A stretch of DNA of 64,000 nt from Sarcina sp. DSM 11001 (GCF_900101015.1 NZ_FNFZ01000019.1:33932-97931); one strand, 5' to 3'. Counted from the first letter of the stretch, positions 21,158 to 30,989 are shown. Translations and numbers: made by a program. The notes: generated by a model not told the origin, from the sequence alone.

Positions 21158-23155
21158 TTATTGTCTTCCCCTGAAAGTGGGAGTGCTGCTGCCGCGTCTG
21201 TTTCTGCTGCTGCCCGATGGATTTGATGGACGATTCGATGGACTTCCGGGCGCAGGTTTTTTAACAGTGCGGCGGGTTTTTCTCATCCGCATTCTCTTCA
21301 GTCTGGCAAAATAGCTGTTGATAAAGAAGAATACACATAAAAAGAAGGAAACTATGAGCAGGAGGGGCAGGACGACCAGGATGTTGATATAGATGGAGCC
21401 ATGGGCGCCCGTGTGCACTGTATTGAAAAAGAAAGCGCGGATACCGTGGATTTCTTCCTGAATTGCATTTACAGTATTTGTCTCTTCTGTACTTTCGTCC
21501 TGCTTAACTGTCTCTGTCCCGTCACTGTCTGCGGTACCTTCTTCCTGCAGAAGGCCTGCATTTTCCAGGCTCGAAGATTCCAGGCCTGAAGAGGATCCTT
21601 CTCCGGAATTGTCCGCAGTCAGAGATGTTTTTCTGGGAAACAGCTTTTTTTGAACAGGAAGGAAGAGGACATCGGCTGTGGTCAGATCGTAACCATGATA
21701 GCTGTAGTGGATCTGTCCGAGGAGCCTGCTTCCGTCCTTTCTGTTTATCTCTGGTAAAGAGGATCCGGAGAGTCCGGTACTGCTGTCAGTCCGGGTACCG
21801 GCCTGAGCTTCAGTCTGCTTGTCTGCCTTGTCTTCTGCCTTTTTATCCGTCTGATCCTCTGTCTGTTTGTCTGTCTCCTCTTTTGTCTGTTGATCAGGCT
21901 TGTCTACAGCCTGTTCCTCAGCCGACCCGGTGGAAGCGGTCCCGCTGTCCTGTCCGGAGGCTGTTTCATAGGTCAGTGGAATGATCTCCGAATCCAGGTC
22001 CGAAAAAGAGGCTTTTTTCGGGATCATAAGGGAGGAGGTTTCTTCAATACGGTAGGCCGGTTCGGATTTGCCGAAAATGTCGGGCCCGAAGGAGAGAAAA
22101 TCGGGAGAGCTGAGCGTATATTTTCTTTCCGATTCCTTGATATTTACTTTGGTGAAATTATCGAAGGCATAGTTCAGCAGGTCGATCGTGTCATAATATT
22201 CATAGGGAGGTTCCTCCTTCATGATGACACAGATCAGGTGCACATCCTCTCTCTCGGCAAAGGTGACCAGAGTTTCCCGCGCCTGGTCGGTATAGCCGGT
22301 CTTGCCGCCGACGATACCGTCATATTCCATTTCCCCGGTCAGGAAATCGTTGGTGTTTGAGATCCAGAAATCATCAGGCTGCTTTTCGGATTTTACAAAA
22401 TGATAATTATAGTCGGACATATACCGGATGAGATCGGTATGCTGATAGACCTGGCGCGCGATCAGGGCCATATCATAGGCACAGGTGTAGTGATTGCGGT
22501 CATGCAGCCCGTTGAGGGTGACGAAATTTGTGTTTTCACAGCCCAGCTGCCGGGCCCGCTCATTCATAAGGTCCGCAAAGTCTTTCTCAGACCCGGACAC
22601 CTTTTCTCCCAGGGCTATAGCGACTTCATTGGCAGAAGCAATCAGAAGGCCGTACAGGGCCTCTTCGACGGTGATGGATTGTCCGACATCCATGCCTATG
22701 TTGGAGCTGCCGATCTCGATCCCGTAGACAGCGTTTTCAGAGAAAGTGATATGGTCTGCCAGGTCGAGGTTTTCATAAGCCAGCAGCGCAGTCATGAGTT
22801 TTGTGATACTGGCTGGGTATAGGTGTTTGTAAATGTTCTTGCCATACAGGATCTCCCCGCTGTCCGCGTCCATGATGACAGCTCCGGCGGCTCCTACCCG
22901 AGGTCCTTCCGGCCAGCCTGCAGTGCTGTTGGTCTGGATGGGTTCTGACTTTCTTTTTTCGCGTTCCGCCATATAATCCTCGAGACCGTCCGCATTATAG
23001 ATCGCTTCGTCTTTTACCTTGGCTATTGCGGTCACGGGTGTGTATGCAAAGGAAAGCGTCATCGCAAGGGCGATCCCGCTGCACAATAATTTTACTGCTC
23101 CCGGAAAGAGCAGTTTTCTTTTTATCATCTCCATATAAATCGTATATATCCTCAT
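21158..23155 (-). CDS. dacF: D-alanyl-D-alanine carboxypeptidase (DacF-type, low-MW PBP)
   Basis: Trims the terminal D-Ala of peptidoglycan stem peptides. A signal/anchor segment (about residues 10-45) is followed by the peptidase domain with SxxK as SITK, SxN as SAN and KTG as KTGYT, all intact. After about residue 370 comes a low-complexity Asp/Lys/Thr/Glu/Gln linker with short repeats, then a single membrane segment near residue 605 and a very basic Arg-rich cytoplasmic tail. The 665-residue length is well above the usual 380-450, due to linker and tail. The ATG at 23155 overlaps the trmB stop, with AGGA upstream: the two are translationally coupled. Confidence 0.92.
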   Translation of the reverse strand: MRIYTIYMEMIKRKLLFPGAVKLLCSGIALAMTLSFAYTPVTAIAKVKDEAIYNADGLEDYMAEREKRKSEPIQTNSTAGWPEGPRVGAAGAVIMDADSGEILYGKNIYKHLYPASITKLMTALLAYENLDLADHITFSENAVYGIEIGSSNIGMDVGQSITVEEALYGLLIASANEVAIALGEKVSGSEKDFADLMNERARQLGCENTNFVTLNGLHDRNHYTCAYDMALIARQVYQHTDLIRYMSDYNYHFVKSEKQPDDFWISNTNDFLTGEMEYDGIVGGKTGYTDQARETLVTFAEREDVHLICVIMKEEPPYEYYDTIDLLNYAFDNFTKVNIKESERKYTLSSPDFLSFGPDIFGKSEPAYRIEETSSLMIPKKASFSDLDSEIIPLTYETASGQDSGTASTGSAEEQAVDKPDQQTKEETDKQTEDQTDKKAEDKADKQTEAQAGTRTDSSTGLSGSSLPEINRKDGSRLLGQIHYSYHGYDLTTADVLFLPVQKKLFPRKTSLTADNSGEGSSSGLESSSLENAGLLQEEGTADSDGTETVKQDESTEETNTVNAIQEEIHGIRAFFFNTVHTGAHGSIYINILVVLPLLLIVSFFLCVFFFINSYFARLKRMRMRKTRRTVKKPAPGSPSNRPSNPSGSSRNRRGSSTPTFRGRQ

Positions 23156-23832
23156 CAAGATCCTGAGTTATCCTTTCTGTCCTCTTTGTCCTCTCTGCGG
23201 CGCAGGATATACTTACAGATCTTGTTTCCTTTTTTGGAAAATTTCTCTTCATATTCTGTCATGATGTTGCCTATGTTCATGACGGGATCATTGTGCAGGT
23301 CATAAGTGATCTGAGCGATCTCAAAGGCGCTCTGTGCAGTCTCGTCCACAGCAAAATCAAACAGGCCTCTGTTGTCCGTTTTAAATTCGATCGTTCCTCC
23401 CTGCGCCAGGATCCTGTCATAGCGGCGCAGATAATCTGAGGAAGGGAGGCGCCGCCGGGCGTGCCTTTCCTTCGGCCACGGGTCGGAAAAATTGAGATAG
23501 ATTTTCTCTATCTCCCCCTCCGTAAAAAAGGTGTTGATCAGTTCCGCGTCTCCGCGGATAAAAATAAGATTCTGCAGCTGCAGTTCCTCCTGTTTTTCAA
23601 GGCAGCGAAGCAGAACGCTGGAATATTTCTCAATACCGATATAATTGATCTCAGGATGCTCCTGCGCAAGCTGCATGATAAAGCGGCCTTTGCCGGTGCC
23701 GATCTCCAGATGAAGAGGTTTTTCATTTCCAAAAACAGATTTCCAGTGTCCGCAGTGTTTTTCCGGTTTCTGTATGACCCAGGGACTGGCGGCGATCGCG
23801 TCGCGCGCACCCGGTATATTTCTTAAACGCAT
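23155..23832 (-). CDS. trmB: tRNA (guanine-N7)-methyltransferase TrmB
   Basis: Makes m7G46 in the tRNA variable loop using S-adenosylmethionine. The SAM site LEIGTGKGRFIMQLA, the INYIGIEKY strand and the family signature IYLNFSDPWPKERHARRRL are present. 225 residues, normal. ATG at 23832 follows GAGGAAATCT. First gene of a two-gene unit with the carboxypeptidase. Confidence 0.96.
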   Translation of the reverse strand: MRLRNIPGARDAIAASPWVIQKPEKHCGHWKSVFGNEKPLHLEIGTGKGRFIMQLAQEHPEINYIGIEKYSSVLLRCLEKQEELQLQNLIFIRGDAELINTFFTEGEIEKIYLNFSDPWPKERHARRRLPSSDYLRRYDRILAQGGTIEFKTDNRGLFDFAVDETAQSAFEIAQITYDLHNDPVMNIGNIMTEYEEKFSKKGNKICKYILRRREDKEDRKDNSGS

Positions 23833-24171
23833 AGATTTCCTCGCTGTTAATATTTATTTGCGTTGCAATCCTAAGATTATTCATATATGTTTTTACCCGT
23901 ATATGAATGAATACATGGATCTATGTATTATCCGTTTATAAATTTTTACCTTATACTTACACCATATAAATTTACACATGGATTTCATTGTACCACATTT
24001 TATGGTCTATGTTATAATCTATTGGGACTTTGACATGTCAGAAAATAATGTGTGGATCCCGTTTATTCTTCATCGCGCAATACCCGTGACTTCAGTCGTT
24101 GTATACGCGCGCAAGACTCGTGAGCGAGTCTTGAATTTGTTTATAGAATATTACCACGGTTTTTTGAAATA
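23833..24171. other. AT-rich divergent intergenic region
   Basis: Between trmB (minus) and a lipoprotein gene (plus). It contains an inverted repeat TCATATA...TATATGA (23880-23905), a possible plus-strand promoter (TTGTAC 23988, 19-bp spacer, TATAAT 24013-24018) and the dispersed repeat at 24065-24136, which would form the lipoprotein's 5' leader. Confidence 0.5.
24065..24136 (+). repeat. Dispersed two-hairpin repeat, copy 3 (full)
   Basis: Best complete copy: CTTCATCGCGCAATACCCGT, GACTTCAGTC hairpin, GTATACGCGCG, then the perfect hairpin AAGACTCG-TGAG-CGAGTCTT and GAAT. Confidence 0.85.
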
Positions 24172-24972
24172 ATGATGAATTATAACAGAAACAGTATGAA
24201 AAATAATATTGATCCGGGTTTATATACAAAAGATACCCCGAAAGATAATGCCCGGAAAAATAATATACAGGAAAAAAATATCCGGGGAATTTGTTTCCGG
24301 AAAAGAAATATAGTGCTGTTTTTTTCAGTGGTCTTCTTGTGTTTTTGTGTACTGACTTCCTGCCGGAAGGAGAAGGACGGAGATACCGGGATCAGTATCC
24401 TGATCCATGAATCTGAGACAAAGGACGGGATGGCCGTGCAGATCCCCGAGTTCAGATCCGGCAATGAGGAAGTACAGAAGAGGCTTAGGGAGCTGGAAAA
24501 GCAGACGAATATGCTCCAGAAGACCTGTGAAAGGGAGGAAAGCAGAGGCTCCCATATGGAGATGCGCTCCTATGTCGATGAGGTAAAAAACTATCCTCAG
24601 GTGACAGTTGTGTGGTTTGTGGCGGATAAGGATATTCAGACATATAATCTGATTTCCCTGTGTGCGGATGAAAAGCAGGGACTGCCGGTCACCTGCAAGG
24701 AAGCTCTGGAAATGACTGGTCTGACCGGGGTCGATCTGAGCCTGCGCGTGGGCAGACTGCAAAAGGAAATGAAGATAAGGGGAGAACTTTCTTCAACAGA
24801 AATGCAGGGATTCAGGATCGACGAGAGCGGAAAAGTTACGGAAATCTACATGAAGCTGATCATGAAAGTGACAGAGGGAGAACAGACAATTGAGGAGGAA
24901 CATTTCTTTTCCTATTTTCCTGATAAGGAAAAGCTTGTCCGTCTGTCGGAGAGAGGATTTGACATTCCATGA
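24172..24972 (+). CDS. Putative lipoprotein of unknown function
   Basis: A hydrophobic segment (IVLFFSVVFLCFCV) ends in the lipobox LTSC near residue 65, after a basic FRKRN, so export and lipid attachment are likely. The 45 residues ahead of the basic region are unusual for a lipoprotein, and no ribosome-binding site is clear, so the true start may be internal to the frame. The mature part resembles DUF3298/RsiV-like secreted proteins in composition only: a paired-helix region rich in Glu/Lys, then VVWFVADKDIQTYN and a final EEEHFFSYFPDKEKLV. No function is proposed. Copies of the dispersed repeat lie on both sides, in opposite orientation. Confidence 0.6.
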   Translation: MMNYNRNSMKNNIDPGLYTKDTPKDNARKNNIQEKNIRGICFRKRNIVLFFSVVFLCFCVLTSCRKEKDGDTGISILIHESETKDGMAVQIPEFRSGNEEVQKRLRELEKQTNMLQKTCEREESRGSHMEMRSYVDEVKNYPQVTVVWFVADKDIQTYNLISLCADEKQGLPVTCKEALEMTGLTGVDLSLRVGRLQKEMKIRGELSSTEMQGFRIDESGKVTEIYMKLIMKVTEGEQTIEEEHFFSYFPDKEKLVRLSERGFDIP

Positions 24973-25049
24973 GGTGAGTTTCCGTTACTTTTCAGGCTGG
25001 CACGAAATTCGAGGCGTTTTTCGCGCGCTTTTCGCGAAAAACCCGGGTT

Positions 25050-25124
25050 TTCCTTTTTGCGCGTGTATCCAGCGACTGAAGTCATGAGTATTACAGTATT
25101 ACCGCAATGAAGAATAAACAGCAC
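25050..25124 (-). repeat. Dispersed repeat, copy 4
   Basis: Minus strand: CTTCATTGCGGTAATACTGT, AATACTCATGACTTCAGTCG, CTGGATACACGCGCAAAAAG; beyond it, to about 25008, the second hairpin is replaced by a different inverted repeat (TTTTTCGCG/CGCGAAAAA). The same tail occurs at 1945-1980. Confidence 0.7.
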
Positions 25125-25160
25125 ACCGGCTTTTATACTGAGGCTGGCGTGCTGTTTATT
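25113..25160. terminator. Bidirectional terminator
   Basis: AATAAACAGCACACCGGC, 12-nt loop, GCTGGCGTGCTGTTTATT: an 18-bp stem with two mismatches between convergent genes (lipoprotein and acyl-CoA ligase). Confidence 0.8.
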
Positions 25161-25205
25161 ATTACGTGTTTCGAAAGATCCGGGACAGATCATTTTCGAA
25201 GCCGA

Positions 25206-26867
25206 TTATTTGTTCATTTCACTTTCCGCGTTCATTTCATTTTCCGCGGCGACCAGGAAGGCTGCGCCGTATTTTTCCCGGAGCTTGGGCTTTTCAATCT
25301 TGCCTGTGGGATTCCTGGGAACTTCCGCAAAGATGATCTTGCGGGGACGTTTATAGCGGGGAAGCTTTCTGCAGTATCTGTTGATCTGCTCCTCTGTGCA
25401 TGTATAGCCCTCTTTGACCTGGATGATGGCGGCAGCGATCTCTCCCAGACGTTTGTCAGGAAGACCGATGACAGCGACATCATTGACGGGTTCAAAGGCG
25501 TGGAGGAAATCTTCGATCTGGACGGGATAGATGTTTTCACCGCCCATGATGATCACGTCCTTTTTCCTGTCGACCAGATAGTAGAAGCCGTCTTCGTCCT
25601 GCATGGCCATATCGCCGGTGTAGAGCCAGCGGTCCTTGTCGAGGACCTCGTCGGTCGCCTTTGGATTATTATAGTAGCAGATCATGACGCCGGGGCCTTT
25701 GACAGCAAGCTCACCAACCTCTCCCTGAGGGACGGTGTTCCTGTTTTCGTCCACGATCTTGCATTCCCACTTGTATCCGGGGATTCCGATCGCGCCGACC
25801 TTGTGGATATTTTCCACACCGAGATGGACACAGCCGGGTCCGAGGGATTCGGAGAGGCCGTAGTTTGTGTCATACTGATGATTGGGAAAATAATCCATCC
25901 AGTGCTTGATCATTGAGGGCGGGACAGGCTGGGCTCCGATATGCATCAGGCGCCACTGGTCAAGCTGATAGTCCTCGAGTTTGACAGAGCCGTTGTCGAT
26001 CGCGTCGAGGATGTCCTGGGCCCAGGGTACAAGGAGCCAGACAACGGTGCAGTGTTCTTTGGAAACAGTATCAAGAATGATTTCCGGTGTGGTGCCTCTG
26101 AGGAGGACGGCACTGCCGCCGGAGACCAGGGAACCGAACCAGTGCATCTTGGCGCCTGTGTGGTACAGAGGAGGGATGCAGAGGAAGGTATCATCCTTCT
26201 GCTGGCCGTGATGGCGCTGCTCCATGACCGCTGCGTGGGTGATGGCGCTGTGTTTGTGAAGGATCGCCTTGGGAAATCCTGTTGTTCCTGAGGAAAAATA
26301 GATGGCGCCGTAATCATCCTCGTCAACCTGGATGTTCGGTTTCTTACTGGAATAATTAGCTGTCTGCGCGCCGAAATCCTCCGCGAAGGAAGGGCAGGAA
26401 GAGCCCAGATATAACAGAAGTCTGTGGTTGGAGATATTGTCCGCGATCTCTTCGACACGGCCGACAAATTCCGGACCGAAAACCAGGATGTCCGCTTCAG
26501 CCAGATTGACGCAGTATTCAATTTCATCTGCGGAATAACGGAAATTGAGCGGGACGGCGATAGCTCCGGCCTTGAGGACGCCGAAATAGATTGGAAGCCA
26601 GTCCAGGCAGTTCATCAGAAGGATCGCGACCTTGTCGCCCTTGACAATACCGCGGGCGATGAGAAAGTTAGCGACGCGGTTTGCCTTTTCTTCAAAGACA
26701 CTCCAGGTGATCTGCGAGCGGAAAGGAACTTCATTCAGAGGCTGGATCAGTTCAAATTCTTTCCATGTAGTCAGCTTTGGAGTCTTAATCTCCGGATTGA
26801 GTTCCACAAGCGCTATGTCATCGGGATACTCACGGGCGTTTTTTTCCAGAAAATCTGTGATTAGCAT
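25206..26867 (-). CDS. AMP-dependent acyl-CoA synthetase/ligase
   Basis: Class I adenylate-forming enzyme that activates a carboxylate with ATP and transfers it to CoA. The AMP-binding P-loop YFSSGTTGFPKAI (near residue 195), the motif YGLSESLG, YTGDMAMQDEDGFYYLVDRKKD (hinge) and the catalytic lysine in NPTGKIEKPKL near the C-terminus are all present, so it should be active. 553 residues. A medium or long-chain fatty acid or aromatic acid is the most likely substrate class, but it cannot be specified. Stands alone between a terminator and a 400-bp leader. Confidence 0.85.
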   Translation of the reverse strand: MLITDFLEKNAREYPDDIALVELNPEIKTPKLTTWKEFELIQPLNEVPFRSQITWSVFEEKANRVANFLIARGIVKGDKVAILLMNCLDWLPIYFGVLKAGAIAVPLNFRYSADEIEYCVNLAEADILVFGPEFVGRVEEIADNISNHRLLLYLGSSCPSFAEDFGAQTANYSSKKPNIQVDEDDYGAIYFSSGTTGFPKAILHKHSAITHAAVMEQRHHGQQKDDTFLCIPPLYHTGAKMHWFGSLVSGGSAVLLRGTTPEIILDTVSKEHCTVVWLLVPWAQDILDAIDNGSVKLEDYQLDQWRLMHIGAQPVPPSMIKHWMDYFPNHQYDTNYGLSESLGPGCVHLGVENIHKVGAIGIPGYKWECKIVDENRNTVPQGEVGELAVKGPGVMICYYNNPKATDEVLDKDRWLYTGDMAMQDEDGFYYLVDRKKDVIIMGGENIYPVQIEDFLHAFEPVNDVAVIGLPDKRLGEIAAAIIQVKEGYTCTEEQINRYCRKLPRYKRPRKIIFAEVPRNPTGKIEKPKLREKYGAAFLVAAENEMNAESEMNK

Positions 26868-27273
26868 ACAATAGGACCTCCCTGCATGTGCTCAGCGGTT
26901 ACAGACTGCGCACCGGCCGGCATAAGACCGGTGTTATTAGAGTATTTTTATTCTTCATCGCGTAGTACCCGTGGCTTCAGTCGTGGGATACGTGCGAAGA
27001 AAGTGAAACTCGCTTCATCGCACAGGATTCGCGAGTGAATATTGAATGAGTATTTTTACTCTGCCTGCACATGCAATACTATCAGTACTTTTAATCAGTA
27101 CTTTAATGAGTTAAAGTGTTACGCGTTTAAGCACTAAAGTGCAACTTTATATACTATACGGATTTGCAGAACAAAAGTCAAGGATAATATAAACCTGTCA
27201 GACTCTGGGTGTCAGAACCTGTGAAACCTGCCGGAAACTGCTTCAGCTCTGACTTGACCCGTTCGGCCCTGCT
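26868..27273. other. Intergenic region between acyl-CoA ligase and greA
   Basis: Contains a long copy of the dispersed repeat (26950-27048), AGTACTTTTAATC direct repeats (27083-27115) and the palindrome GCACTAAAGTGC (27131-27142), a possible operator upstream of the ligase gene. No gene seen. Confidence 0.5.
26950..27048 (+). repeat. Dispersed two-hairpin repeat, copy 5
   Basis: TTCTTCATCGCGTAGTACCC, GTGGCTTCAGTCGTGGG (9-bp hairpin with 2-nt apex), then a spacer like that of copy 1 and a second CTTCATCGCACAGGATTCGC. Copies 1 and 5 share the GAAACTCGCTCCATCGC-type spacer. Confidence 0.75.
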
Positions 27274-27777
27274 TCAATACCTGCTGATCCCGGCTTCATC
27301 CGCTGCTCCTGTCGTACAGATTTTACGGATCTCGGCTTCATAGCTGTAATTGTCATTGACACGGACCTTTATCGTATCCCCGACATGGTGACCGATCAGG
27401 GATTTTCCTAAAGGGGATTCAATGCTGATCAGACCATGAATGGAATCCTGCCGCATCGTGCTAACCAGTGTGTAGGTCTCTTCCTCATCATCCTCGGGAA
27501 TGTAGATCGTGACCGTCTTGCCGATCCCGGCTTCATCCTCCCCGTGTGTATCCTCTATGACCTTTGCCGTGCGGATCATTCTTTCGAGGTAGCGGATCCG
27601 GCTCTCGTTAATATTCTTTTCTCTTTTAGCGGCATAATATTCGAAATTTTCGCTCAGATCGCCCTGAGCCCTTGCCGTTTTGACATCTTCCAGAAGCTGA
27701 TGGCGCACGACGATCTTCCGGTGCTCGATTTCTTTCTCCATCTCTTCAATATCTTTTTCAGTAAGTTTGTTGTACAT
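27274..27777 (-). CDS. greA: Transcription elongation factor GreA
   Basis: Rescues backtracked RNA polymerase by stimulating transcript cleavage. The N-terminal coiled coil carries the acidic tip in GDLSENFEYYAAKREK, and the C-terminal FKBP-like domain ends ISIESPLGKSLIGHHVGDTIKV. Start at 27777 (MYNKLTEKD) has GGAGGTAAA upstream; a longer frame to 27849 lacks family homology. 167 residues, normal. The terminal tail after the FKBP domain is a few residues longer than usual. Confidence 0.94.
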   Translation of the reverse strand: MYNKLTEKDIEEMEKEIEHRKIVVRHQLLEDVKTARAQGDLSENFEYYAAKREKNINESRIRYLERMIRTAKVIEDTHGEDEAGIGKTVTIYIPEDDEEETYTLVSTMRQDSIHGLISIESPLGKSLIGHHVGDTIKVRVNDNYSYEAEIRKICTTGAADEAGISRY

Positions 27778-27911
27778 TTTACCTCCACGTTGATGTGTAT
27801 TAAGGCGGGTTTTAAACATATCGGTTATCTTATCATAGTTTTTATTCATCTTGCAAAGGCAAATAGTGACAGATATAATGGACGGGAACCCTTAAGAGAT
27901 TGGGATCAGGA

Positions 27912-28042
27912 TTTGCAGGCCCGCAGTCTGCAGATTTATAGTCTGTAGATTTATAGTTTGCAGATCCATAGTTTGCGGGTTACTTTGCGGGTTACAATTT
28001 ACAGGCTTACAATTTGCAGGTACACAGTTTGCGGGTACACAG
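27912..28042. repeat. Tandem array, about nine degenerate 15-bp units
   Basis: Units of the form TTTGCAGATTTATAG run from 27912 to 28042 (two units are 13 bp), ending four bases before the start codon of the next gene. The array replaces a normal leader, and its last units provide only a weak AGG ribosome-binding site. Confidence 0.85.
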
Positions 28043-28046
28043 GCAG

Positions 28047-29021
28047 ATGGAACTCAGATATGGAACGATCGATGAAAATGTGAAAAAGCGCTCGGTGCAG
28101 GATGTGATCCTGCATGAGAGACAGAGGATCCCGGTCAGTAAAGGAGGGCTGCCTTCCGGAGTGACTTCCGTACCGGTCGTGTCTGGTGAAAAAAGGGCCG
28201 GGGAGCTGGCGGTGATCGCCGCCGTAAATGATCTGGCGGCACAGGGGATCAGGACGACAGAATTTTTTCCGACGATCCTGCTGCCTGCAGGCACCCAGGA
28301 AGAGTTTCTTCGTAGTTTGATGAAGCAGATCTGTCGGACAGCCTTTTCTATGGGAATCGATGTCAGAGAAGGCCGTACAGAGGTGACAGACTTTGTCAGG
28401 CGTCCGGTAGTCATCGGTACGGCATCGGGAATCCCTTTTTTTACAGCGATCCGTGAAAAGGACAATAAGATACAGAATTGCAGGGGCATGGATATTGTGA
28501 TGGCGGGCTTCGCCGGACTGGAAGGAACCTTTATCCTTGCCACTGAATATGAAGAAGAACTGACGGACAGGTTTTCGGGGTCTCTTCTGTACAGAATACA
28601 GAAGGCTGAGACAGAACTCTGCATAGCTGAAGCTGCCGAAAGAGCCTTTTTTGCCGGGGCCGGGCCGATGGTCAGTCTGGCCGGGGGCGGGATCCTGGCA
28701 GGTCTGTGGGAGCTTTGTAAGAAAACGGGCTGCGGTATGGAAGTGGATCTGCCGCTGATCCCTGTCCTGCAGGAAACCATCGAGATCACAGAGTATTTTG
28801 GCATCGATCCCTATGCGCTCCAGTCAGGGGGCGGCCTCCTGATCGCTGCGCGGGACGGTGAGAGCCTCGTCCGCACGCTTACGGAGTGCGGCCTTTATTC
28901 GGTCAGGATCGGCAGGCTTACGGGGGCAAAGGACAAGATCCTACGGAACGGGGAGGAGATCCGGCATCTGGACAGACCCGGTTCGGATTCCCTGACAAAG
29001 CAGTGCAGATCAGGGAAGTGA
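28047..29021 (+). CDS. AIR synthase-related (PurM/HypE/ThiL-like) protein
   Basis: A 324-residue protein with the two-part PurM fold. The C-terminal half is clearest: MVSLAGGGILAGLWELCKKTGCGMEVD followed by TIEITEYFGIDPYALQSGGGLLIAA, as in HypE, SelD and ThiL relatives that bind ATP and transfer phosphate. HypE's C-terminal PRxC cysteine is missing, so carbamoyl dehydration is unlikely, and no hydrogenase genes are near. The substrate is unknown. ATG at 28047 (MELRYGTIDEN) is chosen because the frame upstream is the 15-bp repeat array. Confidence 0.75.
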   Translation: MELRYGTIDENVKKRSVQDVILHERQRIPVSKGGLPSGVTSVPVVSGEKRAGELAVIAAVNDLAAQGIRTTEFFPTILLPAGTQEEFLRSLMKQICRTAFSMGIDVREGRTEVTDFVRRPVVIGTASGIPFFTAIREKDNKIQNCRGMDIVMAGFAGLEGTFILATEYEEELTDRFSGSLLYRIQKAETELCIAEAAERAFFAGAGPMVSLAGGGILAGLWELCKKTGCGMEVDLPLIPVLQETIEITEYFGIDPYALQSGGGLLIAARDGESLVRTLTECGLYSVRIGRLTGAKDKILRNGEEIRHLDRPGSDSLTKQCRSGK

Positions 29022-29211
29022 ACCTCTGTTTTCTGATGGGCAGGGATCATCTGAATAAAATAAACATTTTTAAATAAATCCACTGGATACATTAAATCCA
29101 TTGGATACATGTAAAACCATTTTACTGTTCATCTTTACTGCATATTCCTGCTGTAAAGGTCGATAACAGGATTATTGTAAATATAGTATCAACGAAAAAG
29201 GGAGAATCATA

Positions 29212-29703
29212 ATGGATACTTTGAGACAGAAAATTCTGACGATCATTGAAAAAAACAGCCGCATTGATATGAGGGAACTGGCTGTACTGCTGGGCACAGG
29301 GGAGATCGAGGTCCTCAATGCCATGCAGGAGATGCAGGAGGAAGGCATTATCTGCGGTTACCACACTATGATCGACTGGGAAAAGACCGGGATCGAGCGC
29401 GTTACAGCCCTGATCGAAGTCCGTGTGACGCCTCAGAGGGGCAAGGGCTTTGATGACATTGCTGAGCGCATCTACAAATATCCGGAAGTGGACTGCACCT
29501 ATCTGATCTCGGGAGGTTATGACCTGATGGTTATCCTTGAAGGAAAGACTCTGAAAGAGGTCTCCGGATTTGTGACCAACAAGCTCTCCACTCTGGATAC
29601 TGTCATCAGCACGGCAACTCATTTTATTCTGAAAAAGTACAAGGACCACGGCACGATCATGACCAAAAAGCATGAGGACCAGAGAGAGCTCGTTTCTCCG
29701 TGA
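29212..29703 (+). CDS. Lrp/AsnC family transcriptional regulator
   Basis: N-terminal winged helix (residues 1-60; RQKILTIIEKNSRIDMRELAVLLG) and C-terminal RAM ligand-binding domain (YLISGGYDLMVILEGKTLKEV). Such regulators respond to amino acids as octamers. Strong AAAGGGAGA ribosome-binding site. It lies 106 bp upstream of an aminotransferase on the same strand, an arrangement that suggests it regulates that gene. Confidence 0.9.
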   Translation: MDTLRQKILTIIEKNSRIDMRELAVLLGTGEIEVLNAMQEMQEEGIICGYHTMIDWEKTGIERVTALIEVRVTPQRGKGFDDIAERIYKYPEVDCTYLISGGYDLMVILEGKTLKEVSGFVTNKLSTLDTVISTATHFILKKYKDHGTIMTKKHEDQRELVSP

Positions 29704-29809
29704 CCGGTTCAGAGGATTCTGTCTGCGTTCCACAGAAAACTTTCTGTGTTTCCGGCTGAGTTTCATGGAGTTATTTATTAGTACAGGGACTGTTACCAGG
29801 AGATGATTT

Positions 29810-30985
29810 ATGGATAACAAAAAAGTGCTGTCGGAGAAAACGGTGGGATTAAAGCCTTCCGGGATCCGTAAGTTTTTTGATATTGTCAGTGAAATGAAGG
29901 ATGCTATTTCCCTGGGTGTGGGCGAACCGGATTTTGACACACCCTGGCATATCCGCGATGAGGGCATCTATTCCCTGGAGAAGGGAAGGACTTTCTATAC
30001 CTCCAATTCCGGACTGAGGGAGCTGAGAGAGGAAATCTGCACCTACATGAAACGGACGCAGGACATCGACTATCAGTGGGATAAGGAAGTATTTATTACA
30101 GTCGGCGGATCGGAAGGGATCGACCTGATGTTCCGCGCAATGATCAATGAGGGAGATGAGGTGCTGATCCCGCAGCCCTCTTATGTTTCCTATGAGCCCT
30201 GTGCGGTTCTGGCGGATGCTGTCCCTGTGATCATCAACCTGAAAAATGAAAATCAGTTCCGGCTCATGCCGGAAGAGCTCGAGGCAGCCATCACGCCCAG
30301 GTCCAAGATCCTGGTCCTGCCGTTCCCCAATAATCCGACCGGCGGAATTATGGAAAAGAAGGATCTGGAGGCTGTCAGGGATATCATCATCAAAAATGAC
30401 CTGTACGTCCTTTCCGATGAAATCTATGGAGAACTGACTTATACAGGAAATCCCCATGTATCGATCGCCTCTCTTCCCGGCATGAAGGAGCGCACCGTAG
30501 TCGTCAACGGCTTTTCCAAAGCCTACGCGATGACGGGATGGCGTCTGGGATTTGCCTGCGGACCTCAGGAGATCATATCCCAGATGGTCAAGATCCACCA
30601 GTACGCGATCATGTGCGCGCCCACGACCAGCCAGTATGCCGCCGTGGAAGCACTCAGAAACGGCGATGACGACGTCCGCATGATGAGGGAATCCTACAAC
30701 GAGCGCCGGCGTTTTGTTCTGCACATGCTCTCCGAGATGGGCATTCCCTGCTTTGAGCCCATGGGAGCCTTTTATGTTTTCCCCTGCATCAAGGAATTCG
30801 GCCTGTCCAGCGAAGAATTTGCGACCCGCCTTCTCGAGGAGGAAAAGGTCGCCATCGTTCCGGGTACGGCTTTCGGTGACAGCGGAGAAGGATTTTTGAG
30901 GATCTCCTATGCTTATTCCATTGATAACCTCAGAAAGGCACTGACAAGACTCTCCCGTTTTGTGACAAGACTCCGGGAAAAATAA
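29810..30985 (+). CDS. Class I/II PLP-dependent aminotransferase
   Basis: Fold-type I aminotransferase, 391 residues. Conserved features are NNPTGGIMEKKDLEAV, the cofactor aspartate in LSDEIYGELTY, the PLP lysine in NGFSKAYAMTGWRLGFACGP, and the arginine in FLRISYAYS for the substrate carboxylate. It resembles the aspartate/aromatic or PatA-type enzymes; substrate is not certain. Paired with the upstream Lrp gene. Confidence 0.9.
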   Translation: MDNKKVLSEKTVGLKPSGIRKFFDIVSEMKDAISLGVGEPDFDTPWHIRDEGIYSLEKGRTFYTSNSGLRELREEICTYMKRTQDIDYQWDKEVFITVGGSEGIDLMFRAMINEGDEVLIPQPSYVSYEPCAVLADAVPVIINLKNENQFRLMPEELEAAITPRSKILVLPFPNNPTGGIMEKKDLEAVRDIIIKNDLYVLSDEIYGELTYTGNPHVSIASLPGMKERTVVVNGFSKAYAMTGWRLGFACGPQEIISQMVKIHQYAIMCAPTTSQYAAVEALRNGDDDVRMMRESYNERRRFVLHMLSEMGIPCFEPMGAFYVFPCIKEFGLSSEEFATRLLEEEKVAIVPGTAFGDSGEGFLRISYAYSIDNLRKALTRLSRFVTRLREK

Positions 30986-30989
30986 AATA